64,000 nucleotides of DNA, taken from positions 4,154,001 to 4,218,000 of the forward strand of contig NZ_CP018047.1 in NCBI RefSeq assembly GCF_002009175.1. The letters are read 5' to 3'. Every line of letters begins with the position of its first letter. The first letter of the stretch is position 1. Origin of the DNA: Streptomyces niveus (lineage in GTDB: Bacteria; Actinomycetota; Actinomycetes; Streptomycetales; Streptomycetaceae). The notes under the pieces were generated by a model. That model did not search any database, was not told the DNA's origin, and saw only the letters and a list, made by a program, of their open reading frames with translations. Shown here one piece after another: positions 1 through 7,769 of this stretch. Made by a program: the position numbers and the translations under genes.

Positions 1-277
1 CCTTGGGCTCACGCGCCCGATCCTTCTCCCACTGGTGCCGCTCGTTCGTGCGCAGCACGGTCGTGCGGGGCTTGCGGACGAAGTTTCCGCGGCCGTGCAG
101 CTTCTCGATCAGCCCCTCGTCCTGGAGCAGCCGGAGCGCGTCACGGATCGTCGGCACGCTCCGCCGGTGATCCTCCGCGAGTTTCGTCTCCGAGGGAAGG
201 CGGTCGCCGGGCCGCAGCTCACCTGCGCGGATGGACCGGCGAAGTTCGTCCGCGATTCGTTCGTACGCCTTGGCCAC
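1..277 (-). CDS. GntR-family repressor, N-terminal part (cut by window edge)
   Basis: Only the first 92 codons are inside the window; the C-terminus lies to the left. They make a full GntR winged helix: AYERIADELRRSIRAGEL, then GDRLPSETKLAED, a recognition helix around PTIRDALRLLQDEG, and the wing KLHGRGNFV. The start is GTG at 277 with GAGGTGAG just upstream. It faces away from the transfer genes across a repeat-rich spacer (278-475). Repressors of this type (KorSA on pSAM2 is the known example) hold AICE transfer and replication genes silent, so this is probably the element's master repressor. The effector domain (UTRA/HutC or other) cannot be seen, so the subfamily is open. Confidence 0.9.
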   Translation of the reverse strand, partial: MAKAYERIADELRRSIRAGELRPGDRLPSETKLAEDHRRSVPTIRDALRLLQDEGLIEKLHGRGNFVRKPRTTVLRTNERHQWEKDRAREPK

Positions 278-324
278 CGGTGCTCACCTCATCGCTCGTA
301 TCAACTTCGCCAGCATACGACTCA

Positions 325-414
325 TAAAGAGGTCTTGACGACCAGAGGAGAGGTGAGTCATAGTCCCTAGCAACTCCTAAAGAGGTCTTGAGGAGAAGAT
401 CTCTTTAGGAGTTG
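325..414. promoter_or_regulatory. Divergent control region with three TAAAGAGRTCTT elements and a long palindrome
   Basis: TAAAGAGGTCTTGA occurs twice as a direct repeat (325-338, 378-391), and TAAAGAGATCTT occurs once inverted (396-407, minus). The last two sit inside an inverted repeat with 14-bp perfect outer arms (371-384 and 401-414), extended inward by TCTT/AAGA around a 6-nt loop. A TTGACG box (335-340) has a weak -10 candidate about 17 bp downstream. The spacer separates the GntR gene from the transfer operon, so these are the natural candidates for the GntR operator sites. The operator assignment is inference. Confidence 0.6.
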
Positions 415-475
415 TGCTGCTTCGCGACGTCGTGAAGCAGTCCGAAGGAAGCGACTACTTCCCGAAGGGGGACCG

Positions 476-859
476 ATGCACCTCGCGCTTGGTGATGTCG
501 TCCGCGATCGGACCGACATGGCTCTCGGCACTGTGGTTGGCGTGGCCACGCAGGCGGGTGTCAGCAGTCTCAGCCGCGTCGCCGTTCACGTACCGGGCGG
601 CTCGATCCGTCTCAGCGATCCGTACGACCTTGAGATCGTGGCGCGCCACGCCAGGGCGGCGACCGCCCGCCGCGGTCTGGCGACCCTGGTCGTCCTCGCG
701 GTCGCCGTACTCGCCGCGGTCCTCGGCTGCCTGTACGCGCGTACGGCGGGCGCCGACTGGCTGCTGATGTTCCTGGCCGGTCTGGGCGCATTCGCCGCGG
801 TGACCGCGACGTACCACGTGGGCGTCCGTCTGACCGGCCCCCGGCGCTTCCGCGTCTGA
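476..859 (+). CDS. Small membrane protein of the integrative element
   Basis: 127 aa; ATG at 476 with a GGGGGA ribosome site 4 nt upstream. Residues 1-60 are soluble and mixed in charge. Two hydrophobic segments follow (about 68-88 and 94-112), separated by RTAGADW, and the tail is basic (GPRRFRV). No enzymatic motif was found. It is the first gene of the rightward block that continues to the FtsK-like translocase, 38 nt before the next gene. Small two-helix membrane proteins are common in AICE spread operons, so a role in intramycelial transfer is possible but is inferred only from position. Confidence 0.7.
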   Translation: MHLALGDVVRDRTDMALGTVVGVATQAGVSSLSRVAVHVPGGSIRLSDPYDLEIVARHARAATARRGLATLVVLAVAVLAAVLGCLYARTAGADWLLMFLAGLGAFAAVTATYHVGVRLTGPRRFRV

Positions 860-897
860 GCACTCCTCCACCCCATCCGGACTCAGGAGCGATTCCG

Positions 898-1221
898 ATG
901 CGCACGACGTACGCCGGTAGTCAGACAGTCGTCAGCGTCCTCGAAGCCTTCGAGGCACGCGAGTTGAACGAGGTGACCAACGACCTGGCCGGACCGGTCT
1001 TCGAGGACTTCCGGGAGCTGTTCCTCGGTCCGGCCGACGAGTCCGCCGAGGCGAGCGCAGTGCGTCGGGAAGCGGCTCGCGCCGTCCTGGCGGAGCTGCT
1101 GGCCGAGAGCCGGGATGACGAGATCTCCATGCTCAACGCGGTTTACGCGGTACAGCTCAGCAGCCTCGCGCCGCTGCGACACCTCAACGAGTTCCCGCTG
1201 GTGGGGAGGGTTGCCGCGTGA
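898..1221 (+). CDS. Hypothetical helical protein of the integrative element
   Basis: 107 aa; ATG at 898 with CAGGAG upstream. The sequence is acidic and mostly helical by eye (EAFEARELNEV, EDFRELFLG, REAARAVLAELLAE), with no signal peptide, membrane segment or cysteine. Its stop overlaps the start of the DUF2637 gene by 4 nt (GTGA), so the two are probably translationally coupled. The family is not recognised. Its place between a small membrane protein and a SpdB-like protein suggests an accessory part of the transfer module. Confidence 0.7.
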   Translation: MRTTYAGSQTVVSVLEAFEARELNEVTNDLAGPVFEDFRELFLGPADESAEASAVRREAARAVLAELLAESRDDEISMLNAVYAVQLSSLAPLRHLNEFPLVGRVAA

Positions 1222-2183
1222 CCAGCACGCAAGCGCCCCAGTCCCCTCCCCCTCCACTCAGCCGGACAGAAAAGGCGCTGCTCGGCGTCGTCGTCCCGGC
1301 CGGCGCCGGAGTGGGCGGCCTCGGACTCGTCGCCTCCTTCGACTCCGTCTCGTCCGCCGCTGCTCGTTGGGGATTCGGCGAGCCCTGGATGCTGCCGATC
1401 GGCATCGACCTCGCCATCCCCGTCTTCACCGCGGCCAACCTGCTGTTGATCCGGCTCGGCATGCCGCTTGCGTGGGTGCGGTTCGTGCCGTGGGCGCTGA
1501 CGCTCGTGACCTGCTGGCTGAACATCGCGGCAGGAGAGTCGGTCTCGGCGAAGATCGCCCATGGAGCGATGCCGCTGCTGTGGGTCGTGCTCAGCGAGAT
1601 CGCCGCTCACGTCTACGCCGTACGCATCGGTGTGGCGACCGGCGCCCGGATGGAACGCATCCGCCGCTCGCGATGGCTGTTCGCTCCTCTCACCACGCTG
1701 ATGCTGTGGCGCCGGATGGTGCTGTGGGAGACGACCGACTATCGCGAAGCGCTGGACCTGGAGAAGAACCGACTCCTGGTACGCGCCGAGCTGCGCGAGA
1801 CCTACGGCCGCGCCTGGCGACGCAAAGCGCCGTCCCGCGATCTCGTGTTGCTCAGGTTGGGCGAGCTGTCTCCGGAGCCGCAGCCACAGCCGGAGCCCGA
1901 CCCTCCGTCGGAGCCCGACATCCGCCCCGAGCCCGAAGCGGAACCGAAGCCACGTAAGGGCCGGAAGTCCGGAGCAGGCGTCTACCGGCCGCGCATGACG
2001 TGGGAAGCCGCGATCACCAAAGCCCGTAAGGCGACAGCGGATTGGCCGTACGAAGCGCTGGACGCGGACCCCATCCGTAAGGCCGTCGGGTGCAGTCAGG
2101 AGCGCTCCCGCCAGTTGCGGGACGTGCTCCGAGCCGAACGCGACGCCGAGCCGGCGCGCAACGCATCGCCTGCCGCTGTGTGA
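1218..2183 (+). CDS. DUF2637 (SpdB-like) membrane protein
   Basis: 321 aa; GTG at 1218 inside the GTGA overlap with the upstream gene. Residues 20-150 hold four hydrophobic segments in the DUF2637 pattern (GIDLAIPVFTAANLLLIRLG, then WALTLVTCWLNIAAG, then AMPLLWVVLSEIAAHVYAVR). A cytoplasmic half follows with RRSRWLFAPLTTLMLWRRM, a Pro/Glu-repeat linker at about 218-245 (EPQPQPEPDPPSEPD) and a C-terminal helix-rich segment that may bind DNA or partners (AVGCSQERSRQLRDVLRAE). DUF2637 proteins are linked with spread functions of Streptomyces plasmids and AICEs and usually precede the FtsK-type translocase, as here. Confidence 0.85.
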   Translation: MTSTQAPQSPPPPLSRTEKALLGVVVPAGAGVGGLGLVASFDSVSSAAARWGFGEPWMLPIGIDLAIPVFTAANLLLIRLGMPLAWVRFVPWALTLVTCWLNIAAGESVSAKIAHGAMPLLWVVLSEIAAHVYAVRIGVATGARMERIRRSRWLFAPLTTLMLWRRMVLWETTDYREALDLEKNRLLVRAELRETYGRAWRRKAPSRDLVLLRLGELSPEPQPQPEPDPPSEPDIRPEPEAEPKPRKGRKSGAGVYRPRMTWEAAITKARKATADWPYEALDADPIRKAVGCSQERSRQLRDVLRAERDAEPARNASPAAV

Positions 2184-2212
2184 GCTGCCTCGACATCCCC
2201 AGCACCTCTGAA

Positions 2213-2255
2213 CCGAGGCCCAGCCGCTGCTTTGGCGGGTAGGGCCGGGCCTCGG
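2213..2255 (+). promoter_or_regulatory. Hairpin between the DUF2637 gene and the translocase gene
   Basis: Inverted repeat CCGAGGCCC (2213-2221) / GGGCCTCGG (2247-2255) in the 100-nt gap upstream of the translocase start. There is no T run, so it is more likely an attenuator or mRNA-stability element than a full terminator. Confidence 0.4.
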
Positions 2256-2283
2256 GCTCCCTCCCAACCGGAAGGAAATCTCA

Positions 2284-4473
2284 GTGAAGCACAAGGACGA
2301 CAACGAGAACGGCCGAGAGCCCGACCACGAGCGCGATCTCTTCGCTCGGCTGGAGAAGGAGCTGAGCACCGACTCCGACGAGCGGCAGCCGACCAGCACC
2401 CGACTCACCGAGTCGCCCCAGTCGGCCGACTCTGAAGACCCTGGCGACACGGTCACGGTCGACCGCCCCGGCGGACCCAACGGCCCCGGACTCACGGAAC
2501 GGATTCGTGGCGCGAAGCGTCGCGCGGTCATCCCCGCGTGGGCAAAGTCGCGGGCCGAGTTCCGAACCGCCGGCGGGGGAGTCGCCGCGTACGCCTGGCA
2601 CGTTACCGCGTACCACTGCGTCCGAACCCCCTGGTACACGCTGCGACTTGGCCTCCGCTCCCCGGTCGGCGCCGCGCGGTTCATCGGCGACGCGATGCGG
2701 TGGATGACTGACGCTGAGGGGGAGCCCCTGCGCCAGGTGGCCGCGACGAGCGGCGACGTCGACCGTTACCTGAAGCTCTCCCGGCAGCGCGACCGCCGGG
2801 TGCGGTGGCGCGCGGTCGTCATGGTCGCCGCATCGATCGTGGGGCTGTCCGCGAGCCTGGCCCTGTACGTCCTCGCGCCCGGCTCGCTGCTCGCGCTCTG
2901 CGGCGCACTCATGACGCTGACGCTCGGACGCCTGGGCCAGCCGGCCGACGATCCGGTGATTCACCGCGCCGTCGAGATCCCCAAGGCAACCAAGCTCACC
3001 AGCGACATCGTGTTGCGGGCCCTCGGCTCGCTCGGCATCCCCGCCATCAACCAAGCCCAGTCCAAGGGCGGTCCGGGCTTCGCCTTCACCGCGCCCATCA
3101 CTCGCGACGGCCCCGGATGGCTGGCCGAGGGAGACCTTCCGTACGGCGTGACCGTCACGGACGTGGTCGACCGGCGCGACAAGCTGGCATCCGGGCTGCG
3201 GCGCCCACTCGGCTGCGTCTGGCCGGAGGCCGTGCCCGACGAGCACACCGGCCGGCTTCGGCTGTGGGTCGGGGATCAGGACATGTCGCTGACCAAACAA
3301 GACCCGTGGCCGCTCGCGAAGTCCGGCAGCACCGACCTGTTCAAGCCGGTCGTGTGGGGGACGGACCAGCGCGGGCGGTGGGTCGGCGTGACGCTCATGT
3401 TCATCGCCGGTGTCATCGGGGCCATCCCCCGCATGGGCAAGACGTTCCTCCTGCGTCTGCTGCTGCTCGTCGCCGCCCTGGACCCACGCGCCGAGCTGCA
3501 CACGTACGACCTCAAGGGCACGGGCGACCTGGACGCGGTCGGCGACCGCGTCGCGTACCGGCATCGGGCTGGCGAGGAGGACGCGGACATCGAGTACGCC
3601 ATCGCCGACCTGCGTGAGCTGCAAGGCGAGTTGCGTCGCCGCGCGAAGGTTATCCGCTCGCTTCCTCGGGACATCTGCCCGGAGTCGAAGGTGACCACCG
3701 AGCTTGCCTCGAAGCGGTCGCTCGGTCTGCACCCGATCGTGGTGGGGGTCGACGAGTGTCAGGTGTGGTTCGAACACCCCATGTACGGCGGGGAGTTCAA
3801 GGACATCTGCACGGACCTGGTGAAGCGCGGGCCGGCGACCGGGATCGTTCTGCTTCTCGCCACGCAACGGCCGGACAAGGACAGCATCCCGACCTCGATC
3901 AGTGCCAACGCCTCCGCTCGCTGGTGCCTGAAGGTCATGGGCCAGGTCGAGAACGACATGGTGCTCGGCACCGGCGCGTACAAGCGAGGTGTGCGGGCCA
4001 GCATGTTCGCATGGGGTGACAAGGGCATCTCGTACTTCCTCGGTGAGGGCGCGGACGCCCGCATCGTCCGCTCGGCCTTCATCGACGCGGTGGAGGCCGA
4101 CCGCATCGCGCTCCGCGCCCGGTCCTTGCGCGAGCGCGCCGGCATCCTCGCCGGGCACGCGCTCGGCGAGCAGCCCGAGACCGGTGTCGCTTTCTCGTAC
4201 GACTTGCTGGCCGATCTCCGCGCGGCCGTCCCCGCCGACAAGTCGAAGCTCTGGAACGAAGCCGTCGTGCCGCGCCTCGCCGAGCTACGGCCGGAGGTGT
4301 ACGGCGATTGGACGCCGGAGCAACTGACGGCCGCCCTCAAGCCGTACGGCATTCGCACCGTGCAGGTCTGGGGCACGACCGAGGACGGCAAGGGCGCCAA
4401 CCGGCGCGGCATCAGGCGCGCCGACTTCCTCAAGGCGCTTGCGGAACGTGACGGGACGGCCGACGCCGCATAG
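2284..4473 (+). CDS. FtsK/SpoIIIE-type DNA translocase (TraB-like transfer protein)
   Basis: 729 aa; GTG at 2284 with GGAAGGAAA upstream. The order is: an acidic hydrophilic N-terminus (1-75), a membrane-proximal region with hydrophobic helices at about 180-222, then the FtsK motor domain. Walker A is GAIPRMGKT (about 379-387). Walker B is HPIVVGVDE (about 484-492). The sensor-type LLLATQRPDKDSIPT follows, as in FtsK/TraB proteins. The last 80 residues resemble a small winged-helix DNA-reading domain (FtsK gamma-like). In actinomycete conjugation one such hexameric ATPase moves double-stranded DNA at the hyphal tip, recognising short repeats at the clt locus. This is the core transfer gene of the element. 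Confidence 0.93.
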   Translation: MKHKDDNENGREPDHERDLFARLEKELSTDSDERQPTSTRLTESPQSADSEDPGDTVTVDRPGGPNGPGLTERIRGAKRRAVIPAWAKSRAEFRTAGGGVAAYAWHVTAYHCVRTPWYTLRLGLRSPVGAARFIGDAMRWMTDAEGEPLRQVAATSGDVDRYLKLSRQRDRRVRWRAVVMVAASIVGLSASLALYVLAPGSLLALCGALMTLTLGRLGQPADDPVIHRAVEIPKATKLTSDIVLRALGSLGIPAINQAQSKGGPGFAFTAPITRDGPGWLAEGDLPYGVTVTDVVDRRDKLASGLRRPLGCVWPEAVPDEHTGRLRLWVGDQDMSLTKQDPWPLAKSGSTDLFKPVVWGTDQRGRWVGVTLMFIAGVIGAIPRMGKTFLLRLLLLVAALDPRAELHTYDLKGTGDLDAVGDRVAYRHRAGEEDADIEYAIADLRELQGELRRRAKVIRSLPRDICPESKVTTELASKRSLGLHPIVVGVDECQVWFEHPMYGGEFKDICTDLVKRGPATGIVLLLATQRPDKDSIPTSISANASARWCLKVMGQVENDMVLGTGAYKRGVRASMFAWGDKGISYFLGEGADARIVRSAFIDAVEADRIALRARSLRERAGILAGHALGEQPETGVAFSYDLLADLRAAVPADKSKLWNEAVVPRLAELRPEVYGDWTPEQLTAALKPYGIRTVQVWGTTEDGKGANRRGIRRADFLKALAERDGTADAA

Positions 4474-4489
4474 CTGTCGGACTGGGCTG

Positions 4490-4572
4490 GACCTAGCGGG
4501 GCTGCCCGCTAGGTCTAGCACCCCCGCTAGCACCAAATACCCGCTCTGAACTGGCCACTAGCTTCTAGCGGC
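4490..4572. repeat. Cluster of six CTAG motifs with a perfect hairpin
   Basis: Immediately after the translocase gene, GACCTAGCGGG (4490-4500) and CCCGCTAGGTC (4505-4515) form an 11-bp stem with a 4-nt loop. Four more CTAG tetramers follow within 57 bp (TCTAGCACC, GCTAGCACC, ACTAGC, TCTAGC). CTAG is rare in G+C-rich Streptomyces DNA, so the density is striking. It may be the transcription end of the translocase gene, a regulator site, or a clt-type transfer locus, which often lies beside traB. Confidence 0.55.
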
Positions 4573-4615
4573 CATCCTCGCGCACGCCCTGATTCCTGCC
4601 CTGGGAGGGGTTTCC

Positions 4616-4867
4616 ATGCCTTCTCTGCTCACCGCTATGCCGCTCCTGATACTCCTCACGCTCTGCTACGCGACGCTGTGCGCGGCGAGCCCGTTCGGCG
4701 CCTGCCGCAAGTGCGAGGGCTGGGGCTACAGGATCCGGCAGACGCGCACCGGACGGCTCAAGAGGGGCCGGGAGTGCCGCCGTTGCCGCGGGTACGGCCG
4801 ACGCCTGCGCATCGGGCGCCGCCTCTACAACACCGCGTCGCGCATGCGCCACGAAGGCACCCGCTGA
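4616..4867 (+). CDS. Small membrane-anchored protein with two CxxCxGxG-like motifs
   Basis: 83 aa; ATG at 4616 after GGGAGGGG. An N-terminal hydrophobic helix (MPLLILLTLCYATLCAAS) is followed by CRKCEGWG and CRRCRGYG. These two CxxC pairs are spaced about 23 residues apart, like a half DnaJ-type zinc-binding module. The tail is strongly basic (RRLRIGRRLYNTASRMRHE). A single zinc ion bound by the four cysteines and contact with nucleic acid or the membrane face are plausible. The family is not recognised. It lies between the translocase and a second small membrane protein, so it probably belongs to the spread genes. Confidence 0.75.
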   Translation: MPSLLTAMPLLILLTLCYATLCAASPFGACRKCEGWGYRIRQTRTGRLKRGRECRRCRGYGRRLRIGRRLYNTASRMRHEGTR

Positions 4868-4916
4868 CCCGTTTCCCTTCGCCCTTTCGCCCATCGCTCT
4901 CAAGGAGGCCTCGCTC

Positions 4917-5111
4917 ATGGTCCTGACCATGTCCGCACTCGCCCTGCTCGGGCTCTTCCTGGTCCTGCTCCTGCGCTTCAAGTCCCTCGGCATCGGCGCG
5001 GCCCTCGTCGCGGTGCTCTTCGGCTTCTACCTCGCCAAGACCGATGCCGCCGACTCCGTCGACCAGATCATGACCGCGCTCAGCGACGCCATCCGCAGCT
5101 TCGCCAACTGA
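4917..5111 (+). CDS. Small two-helix membrane protein
   Basis: 64 aa; ATG at 4917 with a near-perfect AAGGAGG 9 nt upstream, the strongest ribosome site in the element. Two hydrophobic stretches (ALALLGLFLVLLLRF, LGIGAALVAVLFGFYLA) are joined by KSLG. A short amphipathic tail follows (DSVDQIMTALSDAIRSFAN). No cysteines and no catalytic motif. Size and position resemble Spd-type proteins of Streptomyces plasmids, but the resemblance is only architectural. Confidence 0.72.
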   Translation: MVLTMSALALLGLFLVLLLRFKSLGIGAALVAVLFGFYLAKTDAADSVDQIMTALSDAIRSFAN

Positions 5112-5141
5112 CTCCCGCCCGCACCACCCAGAGGACTCCTG

Positions 5142-5804
5142 ATGTCCAACCCCACCACCACATGGTTCGACACCCTCACGGCGAGCGTGCAGGCCCTCGG
5201 CGCCGCCACCCGCGAATACCGCATGGCGGAGCGGGCCGCTCACAACGCACTGTGGAACACCGACCCGACCCGCGTTTTCCCCGTCGCCGGCGCGGTCAAC
5301 CTCCCTCCACGGGACTCCGTCCGGCCACATCACGACGCACTGCGCCAACTCCGCGCACTGCACACCGAGATGCTTGAGCGCACGAGGACGCTCTACGAGA
5401 ACACCGCTGTGGCATACGCCCACGGCGCCGCCGCCGCGCTGCAATCGGTACTCGTCGGCGAACGCCCGCAGTACGTCGAGCTGAGGCGTCACGGCGGTCA
5501 CTACGTACGACCCACGGGCGTGCTGCCCGACCTGCGGACACCCCTCAACGATTGGCCCGGCAACGGCGGGCTCGCCACGCTGCGCGAGCAGGTGACCGAG
5601 CGGGAGCATGCCCGCGCGGTGGTCGAGGACTTCGACTTCTTCTCGGACCTGGCGGGCTGCGTGATCCCCGAGTGGTCGCGCGCTTCCGAACAGGCGGCAG
5701 ACCTGGCGGACAGGGCGCACGCCTACGGCGAGACGGCCGAGAGCGCCCTGTACTTCGTGCTGCTCACGGGCCGGACCCCTCGTGACGGCGAGGACGGCCG
5801 CTGA
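5142..5804 (+). CDS. Hypothetical helical protein of the integrative element
   Basis: 220 aa; ATG at 5142 with GAGG upstream. Mostly alpha-helical and soluble by composition, rich in Ala, Arg, His and Glu. The middle (VRPTGVLPDLRTPLNDWPGNG) looks like a loop between two helical halves. No membrane segment or known motif was found. Its stop overlaps the ATG of the DnaB-N/DUF3987 gene by one base (TGATG), which suggests coupled translation. It may therefore work with the replication candidate rather than with the transfer proteins. Confidence 0.7.
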   Translation: MSNPTTTWFDTLTASVQALGAATREYRMAERAAHNALWNTDPTRVFPVAGAVNLPPRDSVRPHHDALRQLRALHTEMLERTRTLYENTAVAYAHGAAAALQSVLVGERPQYVELRRHGGHYVRPTGVLPDLRTPLNDWPGNGGLATLREQVTEREHARAVVEDFDFFSDLAGCVIPEWSRASEQAADLADRAHAYGETAESALYFVLLTGRTPRDGEDGR

Positions 5805-7768
5805 TGAACGGTTCCGCCGACAGCGACGCCGCCGCACCGCCGAACGACCAGGCCGCCGAGCAAGCGGCACTCGGCGCCATGCTGCTGTCGAGCGACGCGA
5901 TCACCGAAGTCACCGCGACGCTCGCCCTGTCCGACTACTACCGGCCGGCCCACGCGACCATCCACTCAACGATCATCGCGATGCACGCCGCCGGACTACC
6001 GGTCGACCCGATCACCGTCGCCGCACACCTCCGCGAGGCCGGAGATCTCAACCGCGTCGGCGGAGCGAGCTACCTGCACACGCTCGTCCAGGCCACGCCC
6101 ACCGCGGCGAACGGCTCGTACTACGCCGAGATCGTCGCCGACATGGCCAAGCAACGCCGACTCATCGAAACCGGCGTCCGCCTGATCACCCACGGCCGTG
6201 AGGGCGCCACCGGCGCCGAGGACATCGCCGCTCGGGCCACCGCCGAACTCGCCACCCTCGGTGGCGCCGAGCGATGGCCCGACCCGATCCCACTCGGCAC
6301 ACACGCGGGGCTACCCGTCTTCCCGGTCAGCACGCTGACGCCGTGGGTCGCCGAACACGTAAGCGCCGTCGCCGAGTTCACCCAAACTCCGCCGGACCTC
6401 GCAGCGACCATGGCACTCGCCGCCCTGGCCACGGCCGCCGGAGGACGCGTACAGGTCGAGATCCGCCCCGGTTGGCGTGAGCAGTCGAACCTCTATCTCG
6501 TCTGCGCGATGCCACCGGCCTCCCGCAAGTCGGACGTCTTCGCCGCCATGACCGAGCCCATTTACGACGTCGAGCGGCAGCTACAGGAGGAGTCGCGCGC
6601 CCGGATCGTCGAAGCGGAGACCGAGAAGGAAGCCGCTCTTGCCGAGGCCGAAGCACTGATGGCCAAGGCCCGGAAACCGGGCAGCACCGTCGACCGTACG
6701 GCGCTGGTCGCCGAGGCGTCCGCCGCCAAGCTGCTCGCCGAGGGAATCCACGTACCTCCCCGGCCGCGCCTGACAGTCTCCGGCGACATCACTCCGGAAC
6801 CGCTCGCACAGCAACTCGCCGTGCACCGCTGCCTCGCCGCGCTGTCTCCCGAGGGCGACCTCTTCGACATCATCGCGGGGCGCTACAGCGCGAAGCCGAA
6901 CCTTGGCGTCTTCCTGCAAGCCCACAAGGGCGAGCGGCTACAGACCGACCGCATCACGCGCGAACAGCCCAGCGTCGACAAGCCCGCGCTCACCATCGGC
7001 ATCACTCCGCAGCCGGCCGTACTCCAAGACCTGGCCAGTACGCCCGGTGCACGTGACCGCGGCCTCCTGGCGCGCTTCCTGTACGCGCTCCCGCCCTCGA
7101 ACCTCGGCTACCGCAAGACCCGCACCACGCCCGTCCCGCGACCGGTCGCGCAGACGTACTACGCCCGTCTGACTCAACTCCTCCATGCGCTCTACGCGTT
7201 GCCCGAGCCGGTCACGGTCCCGCTCACTCATTCAGCAGACCGAGCCGTCGAGGGTCTACAGGACGAGATCGAAACTTCGCTCCGCCCTGACCGACCGCTC
7301 GCCCACCTCCCGGACTGGGCGGGCAAGGTCGTCGGGCACACGGCGCGCGTCGCGCTCCTGCTCCACCTCGCCGACCGGGCCACGACCGACCGATGGGGCC
7401 ACCCGGTCGAAGAGACGACCGTCCACCGAGCAGCCGAGATCACCAATTACTTCACTCAGCACGCCTTGGCCGTCTTCGACCTGATCGCCTCCGATCCGGC
7501 CACCGACGCCGCGCACGTGATCCTTGATTGGCTACGTCGCCCGAAGACGGACGGCACCTGGCGCACCACAATCAAGCGCCGCGACGCAGTCGCGGCCTCC
7601 CGCCGCTTCCGCACGGTCGCCCAGGTCGAACCGGCCCTCGTCCTGCTCGAAGCCCACGGCTTCCTCCGCACTGACGTCACGCCCAGGACCGGCCGCGCGG
7701 GTCAGCCGGCCTCGGCGACGTACCGCGTCCACCCCTCGCTTCGGGAGGGGAGCACCGATGCGAGCTGA
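5804..7768 (+). CDS. DnaB N-terminal domain fused to DUF3987; candidate replication helicase of the element
   Basis: 654 aa; ATG at 5804. Residues about 15-155 match the all-helical N-terminal domain of replicative helicase DnaB (EQAALGAMLLSSDAITEV, DPITVAAHLREAGDL, GGASYLHTLVQATPTAANG). Residues about 165-610 look like DUF3987 (YfjI-type), with TPPDLAATMALAALATAAGGR. The P-loop position is degenerate (PPASRKSD, about 236-243), as is usual for actinobacterial members. A charged coiled-coil-like insert is present at about 255-290. DUF3987 proteins often accompany or are fused to primase-polymerases on mobile elements. No RepSA or prim-pol gene is in the window, so this is the best replication candidate. 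The function is inferred. Confidence 0.82.
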   Translation: MNGSADSDAAAPPNDQAAEQAALGAMLLSSDAITEVTATLALSDYYRPAHATIHSTIIAMHAAGLPVDPITVAAHLREAGDLNRVGGASYLHTLVQATPTAANGSYYAEIVADMAKQRRLIETGVRLITHGREGATGAEDIAARATAELATLGGAERWPDPIPLGTHAGLPVFPVSTLTPWVAEHVSAVAEFTQTPPDLAATMALAALATAAGGRVQVEIRPGWREQSNLYLVCAMPPASRKSDVFAAMTEPIYDVERQLQEESRARIVEAETEKEAALAEAEALMAKARKPGSTVDRTALVAEASAAKLLAEGIHVPPRPRLTVSGDITPEPLAQQLAVHRCLAALSPEGDLFDIIAGRYSAKPNLGVFLQAHKGERLQTDRITREQPSVDKPALTIGITPQPAVLQDLASTPGARDRGLLARFLYALPPSNLGYRKTRTTPVPRPVAQTYYARLTQLLHALYALPEPVTVPLTHSADRAVEGLQDEIETSLRPDRPLAHLPDWAGKVVGHTARVALLLHLADRATTDRWGHPVEETTVHRAAEITNYFTQHALAVFDLIASDPATDAAHVILDWLRRPKTDGTWRTTIKRRDAVAASRRFRTVAQVEPALVLLEAHGFLRTDVTPRTGRAGQPASATYRVHPSLREGSTDAS

Positions 7769-7769
7769 T

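Noticed and set aside
2281..4158. A 625-codon minus-strand frame opposite the translocase
   Set aside because: No start signal or motifs. The plus-strand FtsK domain is clear.
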